From: Pseudomonadota bacterium
GTDB taxonomy: Bacteria > Myxococcota > Myxococcia > Myxococcales > Myxococcaceae
Assembly: GCA_023426545.1 (NCBI GenBank)
Contig: JAFAAN010000171.1
Coordinates: 62,001-126,000 of the forward strand
DNA length: 64,000 nucleotides
Direction: 5' to 3'
The number at the start of each line of letters is the position of its first letter. The stretch's first letter is position 1. Position numbers and translations under genes: made by a program. The notes under the pieces were generated by a model, which saw only the letters and a list, made by a program, of their open reading frames with translations, searched no databases and was not told the DNA's origin. This document shows positions 8,690 to 16,985 of the stretch, in pieces.

Positions 8690-9418
8690 CTACTTCGCCG
8701 CCGGCGTTTCCTGCAGCGCTTCCACGGCGTAGATGATGCGGTTGCACGAGGGGCAGATGTCGGTGCCCAGCGTGGCGCGAAGCTGGTTGTAGAGCTGCGG
8801 GGGCACGTTCATGTGGCAGCCCTGACAGGTGCCGGACACCACGCCGACCATGGCGGGCAGCTTCTTCTTGCGCACCACCTCGTAGCGGCGCAGCAGCGTG
8901 GCATCCACGCCCGCGGCCACCTCCGCGCGCTTGCCCTCGAGCCCCTTCACGTGGGACTCCGCCTCGCTCAGCTTGCCGCGCAGCTCCGTCATGCGGCCCG
9001 CAAGGCCCTGCTGCTTCGTCGCGAACTCGGCTTCCTTGCCCTTGATGGCCTCGCGCGCGCCGCCGAGCTGCTTCGTCAGCTCCGTCAGCTCCTCCGCCAT
9101 CGTCAGGTTGGCCTTCTTCGCGATGTCGATTTCACGGGCCAGGGCGGAGTACTCGCGGGTCGAGCGCTGCTCGCTGAGCCGCGTCTCCCACTTCTTCACC
9201 TTGTCCTTCTCGTCCGTGATGTTCTGCTCGAGTTGGGCCTTCTGCTTCTCCATGTCGGAGACACGCGCCCGTTCCGCTTCGATGGCGCTGCGGGCAACAC
9301 CCAGCTCGCGCTCCAACTCGGCAATCTGACGGGGGTGAACGTCCGCGGCCTTTCGGAGCGAGGCGACCTCGAGGTCCACGTTCTGCAGCTCCGCCAGCGC
9401 TTTCAATTTCTCCCGCAA
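8690..9418 (-). CDS. Coiled-coil protein with C-terminal C4 zinc ribbon
   Basis: 242 aa from a TTG start at 9418. This TTG has a GGGAGG Shine-Dalgarno 8 nt upstream and begins the conserved part (LREKLKALAELQNVDLEV). A longer reading to 9541 adds 41 residues without coding character and would overlap the promoter at 9467-9496. Residues about 10-185 form a long Glu/Lys/Arg-rich antiparallel coiled coil; the end carries a zinc ribbon CQGCHMNVPPQLY...CPSCNRIIY. This is the C4-type zinc-ribbon family often found next to RNase H-like genes in deltaproteobacteria, as here with the gene at 8033. Its molecular role is not established; nucleic acid binding is a reasonable inference. Confidence 0.85.
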   Translation of the reverse strand: MREKLKALAELQNVDLEVASLRKAADVHPRQIAELERELGVARSAIEAERARVSDMEKQKAQLEQNITDEKDKVKKWETRLSEQRSTREYSALAREIDIAKKANLTMAEELTELTKQLGGAREAIKGKEAEFATKQQGLAGRMTELRGKLSEAESHVKGLEGKRAEVAAGVDATLLRRYEVVRKKKLPAMVGVVSGTCQGCHMNVPPQLYNQLRATLGTDICPSCNRIIYAVEALQETPAAK

Positions 9419-9466
9419 AGTTGCTGCCTCCCACAGGGCCGCACCGCGTACGGCGACGGCCAGGTT

Positions 9467-9496
9467 TTTGTACCAACAAGGGTGATGAGGGTCCAA
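9467..9496 (-). promoter_or_regulatory. Candidate sigma-70 promoter for zinc-ribbon/RNase H operon
   Basis: On the minus strand TTGGAC (9491-9496), an 18-bp spacer and TACAAA (9467-9472) form a sigma-70-like promoter. The predicted start near 9460 leaves a leader of about 40 nt before the TTG start at 9418. Its position excludes the longer upstream start of that gene. Confidence 0.5.
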
Positions 9497-9584
9497 CGTC
9501 CAAATGGGCCATGACTCATCCCTCATGGCCCTCGTTGCCATGCTGCATTTGAAACAGCTTCACGCACCCGTTAGACCGGAGCAC

Positions 9585-10352
9585 GTGCTTCGTCCAACCT
9601 TCATCTTCGTTCTCTGCGCGCTCGCTCCTGCCTGCAAGGAGCCTGCGTCTCCGCCGCCCGCCGCAACGACGGCTCCCGCCGCCGCGCCCTCGTCCGCCGC
9701 GAACGCGAAGTGGGGTGTCATCGAGGGCCGCGTCCGACTCGTCGGCACGCCGCCCAAGCCCGCACGGCAGCCCACCATCGGCACGGTCGTCTCCGTCTGC
9801 GGCGAGGAAGCGGAGGACCGCTCGCTCGTCGTTGGCGGCGAGGGCGCGCTGGCCCATGCGGTGGTGTTCCTGAAGGAGGGGAAGGCGCTCCCCGCGCCCA
9901 TCAAGCCCGCACCGGAGCCCGTGCTGGACCAGAAGCAGTGCGTCTACGAACCGCCGGTGCTCGCCGCGCAGTCGGGCAGCACGCTGGCCATCCGCAACTC
10001 GGACCCGTTGGTCCACAACGTCCGCGCCGCCTCGGGGGCGAACCGCGCCTTCTTCAACGTGGCCATGCCGCTGGAGGGGATGACGGTGCGCCGCCAGCTT
10101 CCCGCCGAGCCAGGGGAGGTCCCCATCCACTGTGACATCCACCCATGGATGCGCGCCCGGGTGCGCACCTTCGACCATGGGTACTTCGCGACCAGCGGCG
10201 CGGATGGCCGCTTCCACCTGGAGGTCCCCGAGGGCACCCACACCCTCGTCCTCTGGCACGAGCGGCTTCCAGAGCAGTCGCTCACGGTGACCGTGCGGGC
10301 GGGCGAGACGCTTCAGGTCGCCCCGGAGTGGCCGGTGGCTGACCTGAAGTAG
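9585..10352 (+). CDS. Cupredoxin-like lipoprotein with regulatory beta domain
   Basis: 255 aa from the GTG at 9585, which gives a compact lipoprotein signal (MLRPTFIFVLCALAPAC, Cys 17); an ATG at 9504 is in frame but adds 27 unlikely residues. A Pro/Ala linker leads to a beta domain (about 45-120), then a cupredoxin-like segment with possible type-1 copper ligands: His in NSDPLVHNVRA and the C-x2-H-x2-M pattern in HCDIHPWM. The C-terminal 70 residues look like a carboxypeptidase-regulatory-like beta sandwich (GYFATSGADGRFHLEVPEGTHTLVLWHERL). Similar proteins occur beside respiratory chains and copper-handling systems. It is probably periplasm-facing; redox or copper binding is inferred from the ligand spacing. 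Confidence 0.75.
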   Translation: MLRPTFIFVLCALAPACKEPASPPPAATTAPAAAPSSAANAKWGVIEGRVRLVGTPPKPARQPTIGTVVSVCGEEAEDRSLVVGGEGALAHAVVFLKEGKALPAPIKPAPEPVLDQKQCVYEPPVLAAQSGSTLAIRNSDPLVHNVRAASGANRAFFNVAMPLEGMTVRRQLPAEPGEVPIHCDIHPWMRARVRTFDHGYFATSGADGRFHLEVPEGTHTLVLWHERLPEQSLTVTVRAGETLQVAPEWPVADLK

Positions 10353-10490
10353 GCGTCCACGCCGACCTGTCCAAGGTTTCTGGCGCTCGACGTCTAATAG
10401 CTTGAGAAGCCGCGAGTGAATCTGGATTCCGTTCTGGCGGGAAAATTACCACATAGGTGGCGTCTGCCACGACGACGAGGGGGCCGAGTC

Positions 10491-10655
10491 ATGCAACAGC
10501 CAAAGAAGCGGGCGACCCTGACCCATGACCCGCGAGGCTTGGAGTCGCCCCGGAAGGCGCTCCCCCGGCCCGTGGGCATGCAGGAGATGGGGACGACCTT
10601 GTACGAGCAGCTCCGCCGTGCGCTCGTCGAGCTCGCGCCCGTCTCGTCCAGCTGA
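10491..10655 (+). CDS. Possible small basic protein
   Basis: A 54-aa frame from the ATG at 10491 (starts MQQPKKRATLTHDPRGLESP, ends ELAPVSSS), rich in Lys, Arg and Pro at the start and with one helix (LYEQLRRALVEL). It sits in a 396-bp gap and ends 43 bp before a strong terminator hairpin (10698-10733), which suggests a transcript runs through here. I recognise no family and see only a weak ribosome-binding site, so it may be a leader or a non-coding transcript instead. Confidence 0.35.
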   Translation: MQQPKKRATLTHDPRGLESPRKALPRPVGMQEMGTTLYEQLRRALVELAPVSSS

Positions 10656-10697
10656 GTCCAGGCCGGTCCGGCGGCGCACGCCAGGGCCTGAAAAGCG

Positions 10698-10733
10698 AAG
10701 GGGCTCCCGGCCTGATGTGCCGTGGAGCCCCTT
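10698..10733. terminator. Bidirectional terminator hairpin
   Basis: A 10-bp perfect stem: AAGGGGCTCC (10698-10707) and GGAGCCCCTT (10724-10733), with a 16-nt loop. It separates the plus-strand small ORF region from the stop of the minus-strand gene at 10749. A run of A precedes the stem and TT follows it, so it can serve both directions. Confidence 0.65.
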
Positions 10734-10748
10734 GCTGTTGGGATGAGC

Positions 10749-11042
10749 CTAGAGGTCATCCTCTTCCGTGTCCGACCCCGCCGCATCCTCATCTTCGAAT
10801 GCGTCGAGTTCTTCCTCTTCATCTTCCCCTCGGCCGGTGGGTTCCTCGGGCTCGATGGGCTCGATGATCTTCGGGGTGGCCGCCAGACGGCCGCGCCTTC
10901 CTTCAGGCTGGGGCTTCAGCGCCGGGCTTTCCCGCTGATCCGCCCCACACTTCGGGCAGATCGGGTCCGGCTTCTTCATGTCGTAGAACTTCGTCTGGCA
11001 CTTGAAGCAGACGTGTTTGTTTCCGAGGTCCTTCGCCGGCAT
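10749..11042 (-). CDS. Small zinc-ribbon protein with acidic tail (TIGR02300-like)
   Basis: 97 aa. An N-terminal zinc ribbon has two knuckles (CFKCQTKFYDMKKP and CPKCGADQ) and is followed by a variable linker. The C-terminal tail from about 70 is almost all Glu/Asp (GEDEEEELDAFEDEDAAG). FYD-kP-PxCPkCG followed by a charged tail is typical of the TIGR02300 family of unknown function found across proteobacteria. It is probably cytoplasmic; the acidic tail suggests a basic partner. It diverges from the AgmX-like gene at 11189. Confidence 0.85.
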   Translation of the reverse strand: MPAKDLGNKHVCFKCQTKFYDMKKPDPICPKCGADQRESPALKPQPEGRRGRLAATPKIIEPIEPEEPTGRGEDEEEELDAFEDEDAAGSDTEEDDL

Positions 11043-11188
11043 TCGCCACCTTCGTCAAAGGCGAGTGAAGACAGGGGGAGGGCGGCTCAATAGTTGGGCC
11101 GCAAGGCGGAGTCAACCTGTGGTTTGCGTGGAAGATTTCTAGCGGTAGCATCCAGGCCACGTTTTCCCCTGGATGCTGGACGCCCCTC

Positions 11189-12880
11189 TTGAACTTTACC
11201 TGCGACAATTGCCAGAAGCGGTATTCCATTGCGGACGAAAAGGTCCGCGGCAAGACGGTCAAGGTCCGCTGCAAGAACTGCCAGAACGTCATCACCGTCG
11301 AAGGGCCCGCGGAAGAAGAGAGCACCCGCGTGGTCTCGCTCGCGGACGTGGAGCGGATCCGCGCCCAGGAGCGTTCCCTGGCGGAGCCCGGGCCGAGCGC
11401 GGCCCCGGCGGCCGTCGTCAGCGCGCCCTTGGCGCCCGCCCCGGCGCCCCGGTCGTCGGCGGCCGAGGCGGCACTGCAGACGCCCTGGGATGACGAGCCC
11501 ACGCGCGCCGCGCCCATGAAGGCCACGGGCTCTCCCTGGTTCGTCATGGTGCGCAACAAGCAGGAGGGCCCGCTGGACGAGGGCGCCCTCCGGGAGCTGG
11601 TGGCCACCGGCGCGGTGAACGGCCGCAGCTTCTTCTGGCAGCAGGGCATGGCGGACTGGAAGCGGGGCTCGGACATCCCCGAGCTGGCCGGCCTCTTCGA
11701 GCCGCCGCCCGCCGCGGAGCCGCCCCCGCCGCCTCCTCCCGTGGCCGCGGTCCCCGAGCCGGTCCGCCACGAGCCCGAGCCGCGGGCCTTCGAGCCGGAG
11801 CCGGAGCCCGAGCCGGCGGCGCGTCACGCTGCGGCCGAGCAGCCCTGGCCGGACGAAGAGGAGGACGTGCCGGACAACACCTACTTCGGCGAGCCGGCGC
11901 GTGAGCAGCCCGAGCCGGAGCCGCAGGCTCACGCGCCGAGCCGCCGCGCGCAGCCGCAGCCCGCCGCAAGCGCAGCGCCGCTCGATGACGCGCTCTTCTC
12001 CGACCTGGACCTGCCGAACGGCCGGGGCGAGGACGAGGGCGACGACGGCGTGCCGTACCCCGAGGACCCGCGCGCCGCGCTGGGCGGCGGCGAGGACGAT
12101 GAGGGCGGGGCGGTGGAGGACACGCGCCACTTCGCGAAGAAGTCGGGTGTGACGCGCCGCAACCCCGCCTGGAAGTACGCCATCTTCCTCCTGCTGCTCC
12201 TCATCGTTCCGCTGGGGCTCGCGTACGTGCTGTCGGAGACGCTGGGCGTGGTGCCGCTGCGTGTGCAGACGGTGGACGCCAACGGCAACGCGGTGGAGCA
12301 GCCCGTCTTCTCGCCCGAGGGCGTGGGCGCCCTGCGCGACAAGCTGATGGGCCGCGCGCCGCCGGCCGCGTCTCCCAAGGCTCCCGCGGAGGGCAAGCGC
12401 CCCGCGTCGCCCGCGGAGGGCAAGCGCCCGGCGGCTCCCTCGGAGGCCGGCGCCGTCCCGGGCGCGGAGGCGCCGTCCGACGCGGAGCTGCAGGCCGTCT
12501 ACGCGGACCCGGACAAGAAGGACGTGGACCCCGCGGTGAGAGGCGGCGCGGACGTGGCCGCGGCGGACACCGAGGAAGTGGGCGGTCCGTCGGACGAGGA
12601 GGTGGAGCGCGTGCTGGAGAAGACGCAGCCCGCCTTCCGCGACTGCGTGGAGGCCGAGCTGCGCAAGAACCCGTCCTTCAAGGGCGGCAAGGTGACGCTC
12701 ACCGCCACCGTGAGCGGCTCGGGCTCGGTGAAGGAGGCCACCTTCGACCGCAAGGACCTCAACCGCAACAGCGCCGTGGGGTCCTGCATCCGCGAGCGCG
12801 CGAAGGGGATGGTCTTCTCCGCCTTCTCCGGTGACGACGTGGACCTGGAGATTCCGCTGGTCCTCTCCAAGTCGATGTAG
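11189..12880 (+). CDS. AgmX/GltJ-like protein: zinc ribbon, GYF, TM and AgmX C-terminal domain
   Basis: 563 aa. The TTG start is forced because the zinc ribbon begins at residue 1 (FTCDNCQKRY and VRCKNCQNVI, MJ0042 type). Then come a linker, a GYF_2 domain at about 113-170 (WFVMVRNKQEGPLDEGALRELV to FWQQGMADWKRGSDIPELAGLF), a long Pro/Glu-rich disordered region, and a TM helix at about 330-350 (YAIFLLLLLIVPLGLAYVL). A further disordered segment leads to an AgmX/PglI C-terminal domain (about 470-562). This is the architecture of GltJ/AgmX, the inner-membrane scaffold of the Myxococcus Agl-Glt gliding machine, whose cytoplasmic zinc-ribbon and GYF domains bind regulators. No other glt gene is nearby, so this is a stand-alone relative; the role in motility is inferred. 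Confidence 0.85.
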   Translation: MNFTCDNCQKRYSIADEKVRGKTVKVRCKNCQNVITVEGPAEEESTRVVSLADVERIRAQERSLAEPGPSAAPAAVVSAPLAPAPAPRSSAAEAALQTPWDDEPTRAAPMKATGSPWFVMVRNKQEGPLDEGALRELVATGAVNGRSFFWQQGMADWKRGSDIPELAGLFEPPPAAEPPPPPPPVAAVPEPVRHEPEPRAFEPEPEPEPAARHAAAEQPWPDEEEDVPDNTYFGEPAREQPEPEPQAHAPSRRAQPQPAASAAPLDDALFSDLDLPNGRGEDEGDDGVPYPEDPRAALGGGEDDEGGAVEDTRHFAKKSGVTRRNPAWKYAIFLLLLLIVPLGLAYVLSETLGVVPLRVQTVDANGNAVEQPVFSPEGVGALRDKLMGRAPPAASPKAPAEGKRPASPAEGKRPAAPSEAGAVPGAEAPSDAELQAVYADPDKKDVDPAVRGGADVAAADTEEVGGPSDEEVERVLEKTQPAFRDCVEAELRKNPSFKGGKVTLTATVSGSGSVKEATFDRKDLNRNSAVGSCIRERAKGMVFSAFSGDDVDLEIPLVLSKSM

Positions 12881-12883
12881 CGC

Positions 12884-13129
12884 CTAGAGGTCGAAGTTCC
12901 CCGTTGGAGGCGGCTTCTTGCCTCGCGCCGCCTTCTCGCGGGCCCTGCGCACCTCCTCGCGCAGGGCCTCGGTGGCCTGGTGGTCCACCTCCAGCGTGTC
13001 GAGGTCCAGGACGTCGCCCTCGCGAACGCCCGGGGGCAGCTCGCGCAGGGGCCGCGTCACCTGGCGGCCCTCCACGACGAGCACGGCGACGTCCTCTTCG
13101 ATGCGGTCCAGCGTGGCCCGGGTCGTCAT
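12884..13129 (-). CDS. DUF3006-type small protein
   Basis: 81 aa. It starts TTRATLDRIEEDVAVLVVEGRQVTRPLRELP and continues with GVREGDVLDL, the compact beta fold typical of DUF3006, followed by a basic helix and a short tail. DUF3006 genes are very often adjacent to ComEC-like metallo-beta-lactamase genes, and here it is 20 bp downstream of two of them on the same strand. Its biochemical function is not known. It shares a 3-bp convergent gap with the AgmX-like gene. Confidence 0.8.
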   Translation of the reverse strand: MTTRATLDRIEEDVAVLVVEGRQVTRPLRELPPGVREGDVLDLDTLEVDHQATEALREEVRRAREKAARGKKPPPTGNFDL

Positions 13130-13148
13130 GGGCGGTGCTCCTTGCTGC

Positions 13149-14456
13149 TCACGGGTTGCAGTCCCTGGCCGGCCGCCGCTCTCGGGCGGCTTCCTTCCGG
13201 TTGGCGAAGGTCACCAGGTTCGAGGCCTTGATCTTCATCACGTTGCGGCAGGTAGGACGGTGGAACACGTCGCTGCGGATGCTGCCCACGTAGGTGCCCA
13301 CCGTCACGGTGCCGGACTCCGAGCTCGACGTCCGCGAGCCCCCGCGCGACGTCCCGGACCGCGCGTCCGCGGGGTCATCGAGGTCCAGGTTGAACCCCTT
13401 GCCCGAGGCGTCGACGCGGCGCCGGTTCGCGCCTTCCGCGCCGAGGGGCGACGGAGGGGGCGCGCCCAGCCCGGGGTAGCTGTAGCGCGTGTCCTCCGGC
13501 ACGCCGGTGGACAGCCGCTGCGGCGTGACGACGAGCGTCTTCCCGTCGCTCACCACCTGCACCTCGCCGTGCTCGTCGGTGCGGAACACCTGGGTGCCGG
13601 CGGCCTCCAGCCGCTGGAGGGTGGCCGGTGACGGGGCGCCCAGCAGGTTGCCCAGGCCAGCGGAGATGACGGCCGCCCGAGGCGCCACCGCCGCGAGGAA
13701 GTCCTCGCTGGTGGCGCCGTCGGTGCCGTGCGCGGCCACCTTGAGCAGCGTGGCCTGCATGGGGGCGTTGCGCGCCAGCAGGTGCTCCACCGTCCGCGCG
13801 TGTGCGTCCGCCATGAAGAGGACCGTGGTGTCTCCGTACGTGAGCCGCAGGATGACGGAGTTGGCCTCCAGCGCGGCCTCGGGCACGTCGAGCAGCGGCT
13901 CGGTGGGGGCCCGGGGCCAGAGCACCGTGAGGGACACGCCCGCGCCCAGGGGCAGCCGCTGGAGCGCGTTGGGCGTCGCGGGCGACGGGGAGGGGGAGAT
14001 GAACTGCACCCCCTGGCTGGCCACGGCGCCCAGCAGGGCGTCATAGGACTTGGGCGTGGCGCCGAGCTGCGGCTCCAGCAGCTGCTTCGCCCCCACGCGC
14101 TTCAGCACCGCCTCCAGCGCGCCATGGTGGTCCGTGTGGGGGTGCGTCAGGACGACGAGGTCCAGCTTCTGCGTGAGCAGCTCCGGCAGCCGGTTCACCA
14201 GGTGCTCGGCCGCCGAGAACGGGCCCGCGTCCACCAGCACGGTGTACCCGTCCGGCGACACGATGAGCGCGGCGTCGCCCTGGCCCACGTCGAAGAAGTA
14301 GATGTGGAGCTTCCCGTCCGGGGTCCCGCCGAAGTAGCGCCGCTGGGGCTCGGTGGGGCGCTCGGTCCGGGCGGGTTCGGGCGGTGGGGGCGCGGACTCC
14401 TTGCAGGCCGCCAGGGCCAGCAGCATTGCGAGGAGGAGGCACGGGCGGGGGCTCAT
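13149..14456 (-). CDS. ComEC-like metallo-beta-lactamase lipoprotein with Ada-like zinc tail
   Basis: 435 aa. A lipoprotein signal (LALAAC, Cys about 18) is followed by a metallo-beta-lactamase domain (about 48-300). Its features are FFDVGQGDAALI, the metal motif THPHTDHHG (HxHxDH) and KVAAHGTDGA. The C-terminal 50 residues (VGSIRSDVFHRPTCRNVMKI to ERRPARDCNP) resemble the Ada metal-binding module, with two visible Cys. The fold matches the soluble MBL domain of ComEC/Rec2 without its channel, so it is probably an extracytoplasmic nuclease or phosphodiesterase. The gene overlaps the upstream paralogue by 4 bp (ATGA). Confidence 0.85.
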   Translation of the reverse strand: MSPRPCLLLAMLLALAACKESAPPPPEPARTERPTEPQRRYFGGTPDGKLHIYFFDVGQGDAALIVSPDGYTVLVDAGPFSAAEHLVNRLPELLTQKLDLVVLTHPHTDHHGALEAVLKRVGAKQLLEPQLGATPKSYDALLGAVASQGVQFISPSPSPATPNALQRLPLGAGVSLTVLWPRAPTEPLLDVPEAALEANSVILRLTYGDTTVLFMADAHARTVEHLLARNAPMQATLLKVAAHGTDGATSEDFLAAVAPRAAVISAGLGNLLGAPSPATLQRLEAAGTQVFRTDEHGEVQVVSDGKTLVVTPQRLSTGVPEDTRYSYPGLGAPPPSPLGAEGANRRRVDASGKGFNLDLDDPADARSGTSRGGSRTSSSESGTVTVGTYVGSIRSDVFHRPTCRNVMKIKASNLVTFANRKEAARERRPARDCNP

Positions 14457-15643
14457 GGGTGGCAGTCCTCGGCGGGGCGGCGCTCGCGCATCGCTTCGGC
14501 GCGGGTCGAATAGGCGGTGCGGTCCGACTTGGAGCGCTTGAGGGTCTTGCAGCCCTCCTTGTGGAACACCTTGCTGCCCTTGAGGCTGAAGTATCGGGCC
14601 GTGTCGGTGCCACGTTGCGTGGTGTCGCGCTCCGAGGCCGGGGGCGGGGCGCTCCGGCCTCGGGGGGCGCTGGCCTTGCGCGTTCCCCGGATGATGGGGC
14701 CCAGCGCCACCGGGCCGGGCTTCACGCCTCCGGCCACCAGCAGGGACGGACCGCCGCGCTTCTCCGCGCGCACGGACACGGCGTTGCCGTCGCTGGTGGC
14801 CACGACCTCGCCGTCCAGGTCGGTCCGGAAGACCTGGGCCTTCTGCGCGCGCAGGCGCTCCAGCACCTCCGACGTCGGGTGTCCGTAGTCATTCCTGGCG
14901 CCCACGGAGATGACGGCGGCCTGGGGCTTCACCGCGGCGAGGAAGGCCGCGGTGGACGAGTGCCGTCCGCCATGGTGGGCCACCTTCAGCACGGTGGAGG
15001 TGAAGTCGATGTTCTTGCGGAGCAGCGTGGCCTCGGTGTCCGGCTCGGCGTCGCCGGTGAAGAGGAACGCCGTCTTCCCGTAGGTCAGCTTGGCGACGAT
15101 GGAGTTGGAGTTCGGGTCCGAGCGCGTACCCTTGAGGAACGGGTCCTCGGGCACGCGGGGCCACAGCACGGTGAGGGCGGCGCCGTCCCCCAGGCCGATG
15201 GTGAGCAGCGTCCGCGGCTCCTGCGGGTCGGGCACGGGCGTCATCACCTGGCTCACCTCGTCGCCCACGACATTCAGCAGGTCGCGGTACGCCTCGCTCG
15301 GGTGGTTGAAGCCCGGGTCCATGAAGCGCCGCGCGCCCACCGTGCGCAGGGCGTTGGCGAGCCCGCCCAGGTGGTCCAGGTGCGGGTGGGTGAGGATGAC
15401 GAGGTCCAGAGGGCCCTGGACCAGCTCGCGCAGCCGCCGCTCCAGGTGCGCCCGCGACTCGGGGGGGCCCCCGTCGATGAGCACCGTCTTGCCCGTGGGA
15501 GAGATGACGAGGGCGGCGTCCCCCTGGCCCACGTCGAAGAAGTGCACCGTCAGGGACTGACTGGCGGACGGGGCCTGGGCCCATCCCGGGAGCGAGGCCA
15601 GAAGAAATACGAGGAGTACGAGCAGCCGGGCAAAGGACGTCAC
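14453..15643 (-). CDS. ComEC-like metallo-beta-lactamase protein with Ada-like zinc tail (paralogue)
   Basis: 396 aa. An N-terminal signal peptide (MTSFARLLVLLVFLLASLPGWAQA) is cleaved or anchors the protein. The MBL domain (about 28-270) has HFFDVGQGDAALVI, LTHPHLDHLGG and the KVAHHGGRHSST motif; the last is better conserved than in its neighbour. The tail (about 345-396, with KVFHKEGCKTLKRSKS and EDCHP) is again Ada-like. Two paralogues in tandem, one lipoprotein and one soluble or signal-anchored, suggest duplication with divergence in location. It is the first gene of the three-gene minus-strand operon and diverges from deoC. Confidence 0.85.
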   Translation of the reverse strand: MTSFARLLVLLVFLLASLPGWAQAPSASQSLTVHFFDVGQGDAALVISPTGKTVLIDGGPPESRAHLERRLRELVQGPLDLVILTHPHLDHLGGLANALRTVGARRFMDPGFNHPSEAYRDLLNVVGDEVSQVMTPVPDPQEPRTLLTIGLGDGAALTVLWPRVPEDPFLKGTRSDPNSNSIVAKLTYGKTAFLFTGDAEPDTEATLLRKNIDFTSTVLKVAHHGGRHSSTAAFLAAVKPQAAVISVGARNDYGHPTSEVLERLRAQKAQVFRTDLDGEVVATSDGNAVSVRAEKRGGPSLLVAGGVKPGPVALGPIIRGTRKASAPRGRSAPPPASERDTTQRGTDTARYFSLKGSKVFHKEGCKTLKRSKSDRTAYSTRAEAMRERRPAEDCHP

Positions 15644-15752
15644 GGGGGGACTCTACCGCTCCGCGTCGGCCCTGGGCACCCACGGGGCGCGGACGCCGTG
15701 CTCCTCGCGCGAGCGCTTCCCGAGGGGCTGGAAGTGGGCTAAGGGGCCGGGC

Positions 15753-16574
15753 ATGTCCGACTCCGAAGACCTCTTCCATTTCGTCGAGGACATTGCCGAC
15801 CAGGCGCGCCGCCGGCTGCAGGCGTGGAAGGAGGGGCAGACGCCCGGGGCTCCCGCTCCGGTGGCGGCCCCGTCCACCGCCCGGGTGAACATGGACGCGG
15901 TGCGCTCTGCCGCGGACCTGGCGCCCTACATCGACCACACGCTGCTCAAGCCCGAGGCCCGCGCCGAGGACGTGGTGAAGGTGGCCGAGGAGGCCCGGCA
16001 GTACGGCTTCGCCACCGTCTGCGTGAACAGCGTGCACGTGGCCACCGCGGCGCGGGTGCTGGCGGGCACGTCCACGGTGCCCATCGCCGTGGTGGGCTTC
16101 CCGCTGGGCGCGTCGCTGCCGTCCGCCAAGGCCTTCGAGGCCGGCGAGGCCATCCGCGCCGGCGCGCGGGAGGTGGACATGGTGCTGAACATCGGCGCGC
16201 TCAAGGCGCACGACTACGCGCTGGTGCACCAGGACATCGCCGCGGTGGTGGAGGCCTGCGGCGCGGTGCCCGTGAAGGTCATCCTGGAGACGGCCCTGCT
16301 CACGGACGAGGAGAAGGTCATCGCCTGTTCGCTCTCCAAGGCCGCGGGCGCCGCCTTCGTGAAGACGTCCACCGGGTTCGGCCCGGGCGGCGCCACCGAG
16401 GCGGACGTGGCGCTGATGCGCCGCGTGGTGGGAGACACGGTGGGCGTCAAGGCGTCCGGCGGCATCCGCTCCGTCGATGACGCGATGAAGATGCTGCGTG
16501 CGGGGGCCAACCGCCTGGGGGCGTCCGCGTCCGTGGCCATTGTCACCGGCCAGGTCTCCACCGCGAAGTACTGA
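15753..16574 (+). CDS. deoC: Deoxyribose-phosphate aldolase
   Basis: 273 aa. A TIM-barrel class I aldolase: LAPYIDHTLLKPEA at the start of the domain, Asp in REVDMVLNIGAL, the Schiff-base Lys in AAFVKTSTGFGPGGAT and the second catalytic Lys in VGVKASGGIRS. It splits 2-deoxy-D-ribose 5-phosphate into glyceraldehyde 3-phosphate and acetaldehyde. An N-terminal extension of about 55 residues (acidic, then Pro/Ala-rich) is not part of the usual 220-residue enzyme. The DksA-like gene starts 13 bp later, and a PGM2-like mutase that could supply its substrate follows at 17045. Confidence 0.95.
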   Translation: MSDSEDLFHFVEDIADQARRRLQAWKEGQTPGAPAPVAAPSTARVNMDAVRSAADLAPYIDHTLLKPEARAEDVVKVAEEARQYGFATVCVNSVHVATAARVLAGTSTVPIAVVGFPLGASLPSAKAFEAGEAIRAGAREVDMVLNIGALKAHDYALVHQDIAAVVEACGAVPVKVILETALLTDEEKVIACSLSKAAGAAFVKTSTGFGPGGATEADVALMRRVVGDTVGVKASGGIRSVDDAMKMLRAGANRLGASASVAIVTGQVSTAKY

Positions 16575-16586
16575 ACGGGGTGGGCC

Positions 16587-16979
16587 GTGAACGCGAAACA
16601 GCGAGAGGAATTCAAGGCGCTGCTGCTCGCGCTCCATGCGGAGCTGACGGAGAAGGCGCCGGCACGGATCGAGCCCAACCGCACCGATGACGCGCGCATC
16701 GGGGGCGACGAGGACGAGCAACCCCTCAACGAGATGATGCAGGCCATCGCGTCCAACCGGAACCGGAACATGGACGGCGTGCTGGCCCGGGTCATCAAGG
16801 CGCTGGGCAAGCTGCGCGAGGACCCGGACGCGTTCGGCGAGTGCGAGGAGTGCGGCGACGAGATTGCGCTCGGCCGCCTTCGCGCCATGCCCTACGCGGA
16901 GCTGTGCGTGACGTGCCAGGGGAACAGGGACGGCCCCAAGGGCCGCGCCACCCGCCGCAAGCTGACCGACTACACCTGA
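16587..16979 (+). CDS. DksA/TraR-family zinc-finger protein
   Basis: 130 aa from a GTG start. Residues 1-80 are helical and form a coiled coil (KQREEFKALLLALHAELTEKA); the C-terminus holds the C4 finger CEECGDEIALGRLRAMPYAELCVTC. DksA-type proteins reach into the secondary channel of RNA polymerase and tune promoters with ppGpp. The acidic tip of the coil is partly visible (TDDARIGGDEDEQPL), so regulatory activity is plausible. It is co-directional with deoC (12-bp gap) and followed by a terminator hairpin. Confidence 0.85.
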   Translation: MNAKQREEFKALLLALHAELTEKAPARIEPNRTDDARIGGDEDEQPLNEMMQAIASNRNRNMDGVLARVIKALGKLREDPDAFGECEECGDEIALGRLRAMPYAELCVTCQGNRDGPKGRATRRKLTDYT

Positions 16980-16985
16980 ACAACC

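Noticed and set aside
10491..10655. Small frame considered as a confident gene
   Set aside because: No family, weak ribosome-binding site and short length; listed only at low confidence.
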